Shown here piece by piece: positions 27,671 to 39,225 of a DNA stretch of 64,000 nt. Positions within the stretch are counted from its first letter, which is position 1; every line of letters starts with the position of its first letter. The notes beneath the pieces were generated by a model. That model made no database searches. It had not been told where the DNA came from and saw only the letters and a list, made by a program, of their open reading frames with translations. Source of the DNA: Populus alba (taxonomy: Eukaryota; Streptophyta; Magnoliopsida; Malpighiales; Salicaceae); assembly GCF_005239225.2 (NCBI RefSeq), contig NC_133300.1, positions 5,609,875 to 5,673,874 of the forward strand, in the 5' to 3' direction. The position numbers and the translations under genes are program-made.

Positions 27671-30235
27671 AAAAAAATTTCAAATATTATTCAAACAATC
27701 AATGACTATTATGTAGAAAATAAACATGATTTAACATGCGCAAATATACTCTATGTTTTAATGTAAAGTCAGAACATTATTGATGAAATGATATTAATTA
27801 CACTGGAACTGGTAACTGAATAGTTAAGTAAAACCACTAATAACTTTTATATATTGGGGGATTATGAGACGTTGTTAGATAATGCACCTGATTTTCAAAT
27901 ATAAATTAATCAATTATTGAATTAATGATAAATTAAATTATTTAATTTATTTAATCAAAAAATATAATTTATATTTGGGCCACATGTTAGGAACCTAATA
28001 TATAACACGCATTAAGAACCATTAGTCAGAAATTAAAATATGATTATTTAATTAAGTATGACTTGATTAAAATATATTTTAGAAATTAAAGACTAGAATA
28101 TAATTAATATAGAAATTATATTTCTATAAATAGCAAGTTATGCTTCTTATTTAGAAGATGTTGTTTGTTAAACAGAAACACTACACAAATCATAGAATAG
28201 AGAGTTAACATTTTAGGTATAACAATCCCTCCTTTTCTAAATATGGAATTTAAAATATTTTTTATTGGTAGTTCATGTGGATTATTGTTGAAAGCTGGAC
28301 AATTAGACGACTTGTGATTTGTGAACTCAACATTGAAAGAATTATTCAAAGTTGAAAAAAAATCAGATCTTCATGTAATAAATTCTTAAATAACTCTATA
28401 TCTATTCAACAAGATTTTAAAGATTCTTAAATAATTTTTATTTTTATTTTTTATTACATATATAATATCCAGGAAACTTAACAGTTATAGCGTTGGTAGC
28501 TACAACTTATTGGAAAGAGTTCACAATTTCGTGTGTGTCAATATTTCTTGCCCTCTATCTTCTCTTTTCCTTTTGAGAATTCATTTGTTTCTTTCCTATA
28601 ATGGGTGAATTTGGTTTGTTTTTGGTGTGGTCTTAGCATCAAGGGTGTGAAACTCATATATTAGAGTGTATAAAAGCTTTCATTAATGGGAATCCTTTCT
28701 CCCTATTTTTCACATCATATAAAACATTAATTTCTCTGTTTATTTAGTAGTTCAAGAAAAGCAACACAACCTATTCCCAAAAACAGCTTTAATTTCCTTT
28801 TTGTTGAGAAAAAAAATATTAAAAGGGAAAATATAGCAAGATAAGGTGTTAACATTGCCCACGAAAAGAAAAATAGCAACCTAATCTCTAACAATACCAT
28901 GGGCATGACTAGAATTGGCTGTGCCCTAAGAAGGGAATGTCATTGTTTTTTTTTTTTTAAAGAAAATCAGCTTAAGCAACAAAAGTTTTAGTGAAAATAT
29001 ATTGGATACAATTTTTTTTTATACCTTACATGAGAACCGGCCATCATTAATTTTCTATATAGATTATTTAATAATAATAATAATAGTAATAGTAATAGTA
29101 ATGTTCTTCCACTTATCTAACATTTCATCTTCTCTTATATTTTGTTGAAAAAAGAACAAAAACACATTAAAAAAAATAATCTTCTTCTTGAAAACAAAGA
29201 GTTTGTTCTTTTTGTTTTTTATTTTCTTCACTACCATTATTTATTATTATTAATGTGAGTGTGCAGGTTAATTTATGTGCACCTCGACTAATCCCACAGG
29301 CCTTGAAGTTAATGACCATATAAGCTTTTAATAACCCTGAAGTTTATAAAACTTGAACAAGTGATTTTTAGGTAACAAACTTTTAACCTCACCAATTGAG
29401 CTATTTTCTTCTGTATCAATTTTGTTATTGCTTTCTTATGTATATGAAGAGAAATATTCCATACACATATATAATGTCAAGTTCCAAGGATTTATATTAA
29501 TTAAGACAATTAATATATTTTCTTCAATTATTGAAATATTTATTGTCATGGAAACTTCCCAATAAAAAAAATGTTCAAAGTTGTGAGAGTCTCTAAGGTA
29601 AAATTGAATTATATACTTTTCTTTTTGGATTTAAAGTAGGTTTCAATATGAAATTCTAAGATAAAGTTTGAAACAAAAAGAAACATAAATATATGGATAA
29701 AGGGGACATGTTTATCATATATTTTTGTTTTAAAAATATAAAAATTTACTCCAAAATTATTATAAAAATAAATTTATTTTATATTTTTGTTTTTCGATCA
29801 GATAAGTTTTTGTCCTTGTTATATTTTTTTTAAACTTTTAAAACAATAATCAACACTCTGTCAGATTGAATCAGACAAATATTGAATAAGTAAAATAAAA
29901 CTGTGTGAGACATGCTAGTAAGTCTCAGGAACTGGGCAGTGTGATTTTAACTAAGGTAAATGCAAGAACTGTAGAGCACAAACATCATATAGTATATATT
30001 GCAGACATATGAAGGAAACTGAATTACAGTAACCATAAACAAGTTCCTGTTCTTACAATGGCTTCAGAGAGAGCTAGAATAAGTGATGACGAGCACAAAG
30101 TTGCTGGTAAAAAGAAGTAGCCAAGAATGGCGTAATTCCCAGAAATTATTCACTTCCAGTTCCACACTATATATAGGAACTGGTCGATGTTCTAAGTGAT
30201 CCTTAAACCATGCTCAAAAGCAGCTCCAGCTGCTC
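27671..30235. other. Intergenic, possible LTR-type remnant and a trinucleotide repeat
   Basis: About 27960-28500 reads like a decayed Copia-type LTR: gggccacatgttaggaacc, tataaatagcaagtt, a ctatatctattcaac block, then an ending with aacagttatagcgttggtagc. This is tentative. A (TAA/TAG)n tract lies at about 29072-29104. From about 29950 to 30235 is the 3'UTR region of isocitrate lyase. Confidence 0.35.
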
Positions 30236-32492
30236 TTACATCCTTGACTTAGCAACCGCTTCAGATCCTGCACCGCCCATTTCAAGAGCTCCTGACCTCG
30301 TCCATGTCTCTTTGAATTGCTCCTCTGTCACTCCTGCAAAACAGAAACATATGATTCAAGATTGTCAAGATGTTGCCACTTCAATTCCTTCTTTAGTGTA
30401 CAAAAAACCTGTGGGACTTGCCTTTTCCCATGGCAGCAGTGGAAGAAATGCCTCCCTGGACAGTCCTCAGATAGCGATCGTAGTAATTTGCACCGGACCA
30501 TTTCTGATGAGCAAGGGTGTCGACTCCATTTTTCCTTTCCTCCCTCTGGATCCTCTCCACGTAGGCCAGCATTCCCCTTTTAGCATAATCTCTTGCAAAA
30601 GTGTCAGTGACCAGAGCATCTGCATGGAAACCTGCCAATGTTATGAACTGCCAGCAGAACCCCAGCTTTGCAATCCCAGGGATGAAATCCCTCATCTGTT
30701 CATCGGTCATCCCGGAAGCATCCCAATTAAAAGACGGGGAAAGATTATAGGCCAACATGATCTCCGGGTGGATTGATTTCAGACCTTCTGCAAACTTGGT
30801 GCACTCAGCCATGTCTGGGCCAGCAGTCTCCATCCAGATAAGATCAGCGTGAGGAGCAAACGCCCTGCCACGAACAATGGCCGCATCTACAGACCCTCTA
30901 AACCTGTAGAACCCTTCTCTGGTCCGAGGCAAGTCCCAATCCCAGAAAAGATTGCTAACACCCAATCTTTCAGCAATCTCCCGGCCTTGTTCAATGGACA
31001 AGCACTTGTCATAGCTAGAATGCTTCGTCCATTCGTTCAATCTCCTCCTCTTCTCGTACTCTCCAATCTTCATACTCTTGACTGTGTCCATGACGCACTC
31101 AGAGAATGTCTTTAGCTGTGCCATGGCAAGCCAGTTGTCCTCAATGGCTTGAAGTTCAGCTCCGGTTTTACCAGCGGCCATGGCTTCTGCCAAAAGACTG
31201 GCTAAATTTTTCCCTCTGAGATTTGGATTAGTGGCACCCAAAATGAACTGGTGATCCCTAGTGTCCACGTTGCTTTGGATCAAAGTTGCTGCTTCTGCAT
31301 CAGTCCTAGCCACCAGCACCGTCTCCACCCCCATGACGTCAAATTGCAGCCTTGCAGCTACAAGCCTGTTAATGTGCTCACTAATTGCAACAAGCACCTT
31401 ACCAGCCATATGACCACATTTTTTGGTCATAGAGGACTGGTCCTCAATATGGACACCAGCAGCACCACGCTCCACAAAGAGCTTGCAAAGCTTGACAGTT
31501 GCTGTAGTGCCACCGAAACCAGTATCACCATCAGCTATGATTGGCTTCAAGTAATCAACATATGGAGTCCTAGCCCTCTCCTCGCGGCTCATGCTCATTC
31601 TTGCCTCTCTCTGCTTCCTGTCATGATATTGTTGCGCAAAGAACAGGTGTTCTACTTTGTTAGGGACTGTGTCATAGGGGTAATCAGCAAGGTCAGGACC
31701 TGGTTCATTGGTGCTGGTATGTGTTGAGGAGCACTGCCAACCAGAAACATAGATGCTGTCCAAGTGCTTAGCCATCATGGCTACTTGGACAGGGTCTAGT
31801 GAACCAAAAGTCCTAGAGGCAGTGCCATTGGCTTGGTGAGTCTTGAGAGTTCTCCACAGCTTCTTAGCCATCTCATTCGAGCCATAGCCTTGCTTCAAGT
31901 TTCCTCGTAAAGCCACAACATCTCTTTCTGTGTATGGTCTGCGGGTTAGCTTGAACCTCTCTGAGTTCCACCATGCTCGCACCTCTGCGACTTCTGCTTC
32001 AAATCTCCTTTCTTCCTCCATTATCTGCTTACAAGTTGAAAATACTCACTCATTGTGACACGTGAAAATGCACACACAATAACTAGGATTATTACAGAGG
32101 CAAATGATCATCTATTAATCACAAAATGCCACCAGGATAGGACATCATTTGGTCTTGAGTTACATAGATGGCTTTTATAGACGATTTTTCCACCTCTCCA
32201 GAGGGTGTCCTCTCACTGCCGTGTGGTGCACATAGTCCATCTAAAATGGATTCGAGACACTCTAAAGATCTTGTAAGATGCCTAGCAAGAACATGCAAGA
32301 GATAAATGCATGCATATAATCATCATCTACGAAGTGAGACAGTAACTTAATTAGCTCAAATTACAACATATCCAAAGACAAATGATAAAGAACAATACAT
32401 ATATTATGCATACAGCTTCAGGAGGAGAAACGAAGAAAAAGGTGGTGTCAAGGCTAGCTCACCATTGAAGGCACTGAGAAAGATGCAGCCAT
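30236..32492 (-). CDS. ICL: Isocitrate lyase (glyoxylate cycle)
   Basis: Cleaves isocitrate to glyoxylate and succinate in glyoxysomes/peroxisomes, mainly during seed-lipid mobilisation and senescence. Minus-strand exons: 32492-32463 (ten codons, [10 protein letters not shown]), 32024-30422, 30333-30236. They join to 576 residues, the usual plant length. Seen directly: the signature KKCGHMAGK with its catalytic Cys, the substrate-loop segment [19 protein letters not shown], and a C-terminal Ser-Arg-Met, a type 1 peroxisomal targeting signal. The last intron (30421-30334, 88 nt) starts GCAAGT, a GC-AG intron; its splice gives MGKG|VTEEQF, as the family expects. Without that intron the frame runs into an early stop after KSHRFFVH. 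The first ATG is well placed about 70 nt below the TATA-based start region. Confidence 0.96.
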
Positions 32493-32589
32493 GGCAGAAC
32501 TCTTCTCCTAAAAAAACAAGAACAATTTCTTTTCTTTGTATTGTGTGTGTAAGAACAACTGCAAAGGGCTTCTCCATAACCTCCTCAAT

Positions 32590-32595
32590 TTATAG
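32590..32595 (-). promoter_or_regulatory. TATA box of isocitrate lyase
   Basis: Minus-strand TATAAA in gctataaattgagg, about 100 nt upstream of the start codon. Confidence 0.6.
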
Positions 32596-34605
32596 CAGAA
32601 GAGGTTCGCATCCTTACGTCAAAAGGAAGTAAAAAGAAAAACTATTCCATTGTAGATAAGGGAAAAAACAAAAACAAAATCATGAAATTTATTATCTTTG
32701 CATCAGTTTTTCCCATTTAATCTTATCTCTTCATCTATCTCCCTTCTGCACTGTTGCTATATCGACAGAGAAAATGGGTGCAACTTATCCCTTGGGAGCT
32801 GCATTTGGATAATCTCTTAATTATGTGTATTCGGACATGACAAGAGTCTTATCCTCGTTAGTCGTTGCCAATCCATTGCAATGCTCCTCCACATTTGAAC
32901 AACAAAACTACACTTGGAAAAAAAAAAATCAATGATCAAATTTAAAATTATCATTGTTTTTATTTATAAGTTATACTTTTATCCACGAGAGAGAACAACA
33001 ACTCTCAACTTTCCATATACTGAATAATTTTTCTTAATAATATATCATTATTTTGAAGAATTAAAATAATTTTCTGGTATACTTGTACATAGATAATTGG
33101 CCAGGCCATTGAATTTCAAATCTTTATCCATTGGGATTTTACAAGCCTAATGACCTCAAAGGTGACGATTGAGGAACTTTTTTCCACGAGTTTGGAATTG
33201 GGAGTCCCGAGGACACCTTCAGATAACCCTATCTTTACCCTTCTCTCTCCCTCTGCTCTCCACAAGATGCAAAAATCATGACTTCTATCCGCCAGGAGAA
33301 AGTTTATTTTGTTATTTTAAAATTGTTTTTAAAAATAATTAATTTTTTTAATAATTTTTTATTTTAATATGCTGATGTTTTTTAAAATAAAAAATTATTT
33401 TAATATATTTTTAAATAAAATATATTTAAAAAACAACCGATATTACCCACTTTCATCTTATCTTCTTGAAGCTTTATTTGCTACGTACACGGCAGGTAAG
33501 CAAACAATTTATTCTTCTTATCTTTGTCATTTCTTGGATATAAATTCTCATTCTCATCTAGCATTTAAAAATTAAAATTTATTTATTTATTATTTATTTC
33601 AATTTTTTACTAATATAAAAAAATATATAATTTTTTTAAAAAATTATTTTGTTGCAATCATTTTAGAATATTATGAATAGTAAAGGCACTAGTATTATTG
33701 CTGCATACGTAATCCATATCTATATATTTGCATTTATACATTATCTGGGGGAGGGGGGGGACAACGAGTCACGTAGGCATGGGGGAAATGGAGGAAATTG
33801 TCCATTGCTACCAGATTGATTGAAGATAATAATTTTTGTTTTTATTTTTAAATTATTTTTATCATTTTTTAGGTTGGTGTTGAAAATAAATTTTAAAATT
33901 AAAAAACAATATTATTTTGATATATTTTTAAGCAAAAAAATTTTTAAAAAATAAACCTTACCACATCCCTAAGTATGCTTTTAGTGGTTATAAGTCGACA
34001 TTGCTTTTAGTAGTTTAGACAACATTTACACTTTTTTTATTAAAAAATTAATTTTTAATTCGATTTACGGCATATTGCATATAAACAAACTAGTGATATT
34101 TTAAAATAATAGAGTTATTATTAGTAAGATTAAGGATATGCCTATCCGATAAAAAAAATATATATTAGTTTTCAAGTAAAAAAATTATATTACTTATTGC
34201 GATTCCTCTCATTTTAGAAATTATTTGCATTTCAGAAAATCTTGAATTTATTTATTTATCTTTTGAGAAATCCCAAACACTCTCTTTAGGTTATATGCAA
34301 ACTGGCCCAGGTTGGTCCAACCTAAAACCATACTTAGTAATTAAGAAATATTCTTCTTGGGCCTCTTGATTCGAGCCCAATTCACGCCTCCATCTAGAGT
34401 CCAATATTATAGCCCAAACTCCGTTCCTTCCTACATTGCTGGGCTTTTAGGGCTGCATTCGCAAGCCAGACCTTCAAATTTTGCTTCTGTGATACAAACA
34501 CCAGCCTTCGTCTTCCCACCCTTAATCACTCACTTGAAGAGGGTTTGTAAGGTTTTATTGAGATCATAGAATTTTATGAAGAGCACAAATTAGTTCAAGA
34601 GAGGG
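32596..34605. other. Intergenic upstream of isocitrate lyase
   Basis: The first part is presumed ICL promoter. No gene is supported further on. At about 34350-34560 there is a GC-richer patch with several site II-like TGGGC(C/T) motifs (ttgggcctc, tagcccaaac, ctgggctttt) and a ttagggct telo-box-like sequence. This combination is typical of ribosomal-protein promoters, but no coding sequence follows. Confidence 0.4.
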
Positions 34606-34852
34606 AGGTTAGAATTGACTCAAAACTAAACTTAATTTGATATTAATCCAGCTCGAAAATATAAAATTCAATTATTAAATTAGAGAAAAAAAAACGAGGA
34701 GTTAGAACCGACTCAAAACTAAACTTAATCCGATATTAATCTAGCTTAAAAATATAAAATTCGGTTATCAAATTAAAAAAACATTAGAATCAAATCAAAA
34801 CTAAACTTAATTCAATATTGATCGAACTTGAAAATATAAAATTCAGTTATCA
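34606..34852. repeat. Three degenerate tandem copies of ~82-91 bp
   Basis: Copies start at about 34606, 34699 and 34781. Each contains gactcaaaactaaacttaat (or a close variant), gatattaatc.agct and aaaatataaaattc. Divergence among copies is moderate. No coding potential is visible. Confidence 0.8.
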
Positions 34853-36051
34853 TGATAGTTAACTGGACATGTAAATAAATAAAAAAAATTAATATTACTT
34901 AATTGTAGAAGTCAATGCACAAATATGTTAATGTTTTTTCCACTTGATATATATTGGGCTTTTCTTGGCCCAGTAATCAGCTTTTCATATATGTGGACTC
35001 TTATTATCAAACATAAGTTTTTATTATTGGAATTCCATTCAAGAATATTTTAAAAGTGTGTCAGGTTTAAATAAAATATGAATTTGGTATGTTTTTAATC
35101 TTTTCTAATAAATTTAATATATTAATATAAAAAATAAATAAATAAATTTTGAAAAAAATATTTTAAAATAAAAAAACTTTAAAAAATATTATGCAACACA
35201 ATACAAATCACAAACTAATCAATATTTCATTATTTTAAACTATTGGAGCCTTAATTGGAGCTTAATATAATATAATATAAAGTGATTTCTCGGGCTTATT
35301 GATCTTCATTTCTTTGCAAGGCATAATAAAGCCAAATGTTAATAATGAATTTGACAATTGACAGGAAACATTGAGCTCCAAACTTCCACAAAAAGCAAAT
35401 ACACCAATTATTGAATAATAAAATCTGCTTCCTGGATCAATGGCTTACAGCTCTGCCCTGTGCCTGTGCCAGAGCCAGAGCCAGAGCCAGAGCCATCCCT
35501 GCTCTTTTTTTCTTTTCTTTTTTTAATCATTCTAACCAAGAACACATTCCATTTTCATATTTTGTGTTGCAGTAGATCCCCTGAGTTTAAAGTGGCAACA
35601 AAATTGATGTTCCAAGGCAAAAATGTTGGCTAAATTTAAGAGTTTAAGATCTCATAATACACCTTTATGGCCAATCCCATCTCATAGATCCAGGAATAGA
35701 TAACATATGAGAGGTTTCTTGAAATTCTTGATGCAATATCGTTCTGCAGACAATCTCAAGCTCATAGATTGAATGTTCCATTTCACCGCCACAGAAATCA
35801 TGTACAGTGTCGTGTCTGATCTAATAGATGTAAGAATTTCCCACCAATTTTACCATAAGCAAACTTCATTATATAATTTAAGCATTAATTAACTCACCAT
35901 TAACACATTGAAGAAGCAACCATTGTACAAATATCTTGATCACAACCTAAACCCACCCATATTGCAGGCTCTTAGAAGAACGCTGCAAAACCACCCAAAA
36001 TTTTGCTACTCTAGTACATTAGATAGGGCAATCATCTTGGACAACCCTGAT
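34853..36051. other. Intergenic, 3' side of R3-MYB gene
   Basis: AT-rich DNA with no supported gene. A short hexamer repeat (gagcca, about five copies) lies near 35470-35495. The final few hundred bases are likely 3'UTR of the minus-strand R3-MYB gene. Confidence 0.4.
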
Positions 36052-36731
36052 TTACTGACTCGTAGAGTATCTTGAAGTCCAGTACTTCTCAATTTCTTCT
36101 GCTGTTCTTCCTGGAATCCTCCCAGCAATTAATGGCCACCTAAAACGATCAGGGCTTTCTCAATCAAAGCTAGAACAGTAGTAACTAGACAAGTAGAGGA
36201 CAAGGGGGAGTAGAGTTTAAGCCTACCTCTCACCAACCAGATTGTACATCCTGGTGATAAGAGTTTCCTCATCTTCTGAGAATTCAAGCTTGGAATCTTG
36301 GCTGGTTTCCTCTGCAACACACAAGAAAAATCAATCTTTTGTGTTCAATTGGTGGCTTCAAATAAAAAAATGCCGAATAAAGCAGAAGGACTGGAAATTT
36401 TCAATCTTGTAGTGACAACCAAAAAAACCCAGAAAGCAAAACACAATTAAAGCAGAAATTAGCCATCAAACAAGAGATTAATGCAGCATAAAAGAGCCCA
36501 ATTTTCAAATATTAATAGGTCTATGATTAAAAAACAAAACAAAAAAAAACCATTACTGTCAAAAGGGTACCTCCAAAATCAACATAGAAAACAGAGGAAA
36601 GATGTTCCAAGCAAGTTGAGAAAAAAAGAAGAGGTAAAACCAACAGTCAACAAGGCAAGAGTTTTTAAAAACTAAATACCTCTAGAATCAACAGAGTTGT
36701 CATCACTAGAGGAGTGATCCAAGTCAGCCAT
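36052..36731 (-). CDS. CPC/TRY-type single-repeat R3-MYB regulator
   Basis: Small three-exon gene: 36731-36680, 36311-36227, 36139-36052, giving 74 residues. Intron phases close exactly and junctions are GT-AG. After an acidic/Ser-rich N-terminus (MADLDHSSSDDNSVD) comes one R3 repeat: FSEDEETLITRMYNLVGER, then WPLIAGRIPGRTAEEIEKYW. The protein ends TSRYSTSQ and has no activation domain. In Arabidopsis such proteins (CPC, TRY, ETC1-3, TCL1-2) move between cells and compete with R2R3-MYBs for GL3/EGL3 bHLH partners, repressing trichome fate and promoting root hairs. The bHLH-contact motif [DE]Lx2[RK]x3Lx6Lx3R is present except that its first acidic residue is Thr (TLITR...). Which paralogue it is cannot be settled from the sequence alone. 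Confidence 0.92.
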
Positions 36732-38621
36732 AATTAAGTTGAAAGAAACTTGTGATGAACAGATATTTCTAATCTTGAGTCTATGGAAGCTGACTGAGTG
36801 TGAAATTTAAGGGATTTGATAAGTGGAGTATTAATAGAGGGAGGCCACAAAGATTCCTCACCTCAAAAGGTGGTCATCAATGGACGGAGAAGAATGGGTG
36901 GTGGTGTGGGAGAATGGTAGTTGAAGGGAAGTATGTGTTCCTAGTCCAACTTTGATAGGTAGTTGAACATTTAACCGTCGGTTGGTACCTGAAGCAATAT
37001 ATTAAATTATTTAACTTAAATGATTTTCAAATAACAAACAGTTTGAATAATATTTTCTTATGGTGCCCTTGCCTTGGTTTTTTCTTAAATTCCATGATAA
37101 ACAGACCAGCCATTAACTTAAACCCATGGCTTCGAAATCATTGATCAAGCCTGGGTTGTTTTCTAAATCAGTGTTCCGTATCTTGTACTTCTTGGAGTCT
37201 ACTGGGAGTTTATCAAAAACACAATCAGATATCTCCACTAGGTGTCACTTTGCATGTTTTTTTTTACCATCTGAGGTTGTCATTTTCACTTACAAAAACA
37301 TGCCTAAAACTAAGATTCACGGTTTTTTTTCCAGCAATCATTCAAGTTAGAAAGGGTATTCTACTTAAAGAGAATTTGGTTCGAAACAAGCCTAAAGATT
37401 TATGATGTGTTTTGAATTGTGGTTCAACCCAGTTTTTCAAATTATTTTTTCCTCGTGTCGCGCATTACTAAACAAGCATTGTTTATGCAAGAGAAAAACA
37501 TGGCAGCGGAGAAACGGGGATCCGAAATTGAAGTGGAAAATCGTTGGCATGGACGGGAACTAACTTCAAGAACACAGTGAGAAAAGTCAAAAGATTAGCA
37601 GCAGAATCTTTTTTTAATTTATAGGCTACTTAAGCTTTGGACAAAAGTCTAAAAGGTGTTTGTACGTTTTTAGGCTAATACAAATACTAGGGACAATGAC
37701 TTGAGTGTTTATTACCCAACACCAACCGTCTAAGAAGATTTGCTCCAGAGAAAACCTAAGTATAAATGCGTTAGAAATTGCAGTTGAAAGTACAGCATAG
37801 AAGCAATAACATTTTCAACACAAGAACACTTTTCAATTAAGCATATGCATCCTCTGTTTGGAGGGCTTGTTGGATTGTTAGGTATAACTGGATAAGCTTG
37901 CTTCTGTAATAATCTTTGTTTGAGAGCAGGAGCAGACCTGGTGGGACTGGGTCATGACTCGTGTGTAGACAAGCCATGAATGATTGGAAAATGTTTGGTA
38001 GAAATTTTAATGGAAGCCCTAAAGACAAGTTATGTCACAGCAGTGATCCCAACAATGACAAGTTCAGGAAGAAGACAAGCCAGTATACAATAGTTTTTAA
38101 GATCTTTACTTGCCTATAAATTTGTAGTTGCAAGACTTAACTCGATGGTTCACAGTCTGGAATCGAACGGGTTAACTCACAAGTTATGATTTAAAAAAAA
38201 TAAAATAACATTGATTTAAAATAAAAACCAACCCAAATCAGGTTTAGAAGAACAAATCACCGAGTTGACTCCACCCTCACCTTTGTATAGGGTGGAGCAT
38301 TTTTATTCATGCTCCCATATGAACCAATAAAGCTTGTTGTGCCCAAACCGGTCATCTTGATGTAACTTTCACAGCACCTTGACAGAAAGAAAAGCATTAA
38401 TTTGAATCAATTTGGTAGATGGTGTTTATTTTCGTGGTTGCTTTTAAAGCAAATTATATATATAAAAAAGCTATTTTATAAAATATAAAATATAATTTAT
38501 TATTTGTGGGACTTAGTATATTTTGCATTTAAAATATAGATTAATTAAAAGTAGCTCCAAGCTTCTTCTTTTTTTTATATGTTGTCTGTGTATAATTAGT
38601 TAATTAATTATTATAAATAGC
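36732..38621. other. Intergenic upstream of the R3-MYB gene
   Basis: The first few hundred bases would hold the R3-MYB promoter; I see no unambiguous TATA box. The rest, including short open frames at 37126-37350 and 37837-38028, shows no similarity or splice context that I recognise. Confidence 0.4.
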
Positions 38622-38687
38622 TAAAAGGGATCAGTGTTTTACTGTGGACTGCACATTGATCCCTGCTGTTCTACGTTTGTTTGTTTG

Positions 38688-38722
<35 letters not shown>

Positions 38723-39225
38723 TACTTTTTTTTCTTTATTTTTTCTTTGTTTTTGTTTAATGGATATTTTTTTAAAAAAAAAATTTGTTAATGTTAAATT
38801 TTTTTGTATCTCAAACTTTTATAACACGCATTCCGGGTTTAACGGGTTAACCCAATTTTTTTTTTCTAGTTTCAGAGGTTAACCAAATTATTTATGGGTT
38901 AACCTGTCAATTTTTTTTTCTATGCAGTTATCAAATTTTCATTACGCGAATCCCTGGTTTGACGAGTTAACTTGGTTTGAGGGTTAACCCAATTAATTCA
39001 GATTTTTTTTTTTTTACATTTTGCTTTTCTTTTTCTTCATTTTTTCTTTGTTTTTTTTAATGGATATTTTAAAAATAAAATTTTTTATTAATGTTAATTT
39101 TTTTTTTCTATCTCAAACTTTTATAACACGCATTCCAGGTTTAATGGGTTCACTCAGATTTTTTTTTTTGGTTTTTCTTTTTAATTAATTTTTTCATTTC
39201 CACAGTAAAACACTGATTCCTTAGG
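38622..39225. mobile_element. MITE-like element with 18-bp perfect terminal inverted repeats
   Basis: atcagtgttttactgtgg at 38630-38647 is the exact reverse complement of ccacagtaaaacactgat at 39200-39217. The inversion extends imperfectly outward (ctaaaaggg against cctaagga). The interior is extremely T-rich, including a ~31-base T run at about 38688-38716, and has no transposase. This structure fits a non-autonomous DNA transposon. The target-site duplication is not clear, so the superfamily is unassigned. Confidence 0.6.

Noticed and set aside
30393..30421. Isocitrate lyase ending in KSHRFFVH
   Set aside because: This is read-through into the GC-AG intron; splicing restores the conserved C-terminus and peroxisomal signal.
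31251..31727. 158-codon plus-strand frame within isocitrate lyase
   Set aside because: Antisense of a highly conserved coding exon, with no similarity of its own.
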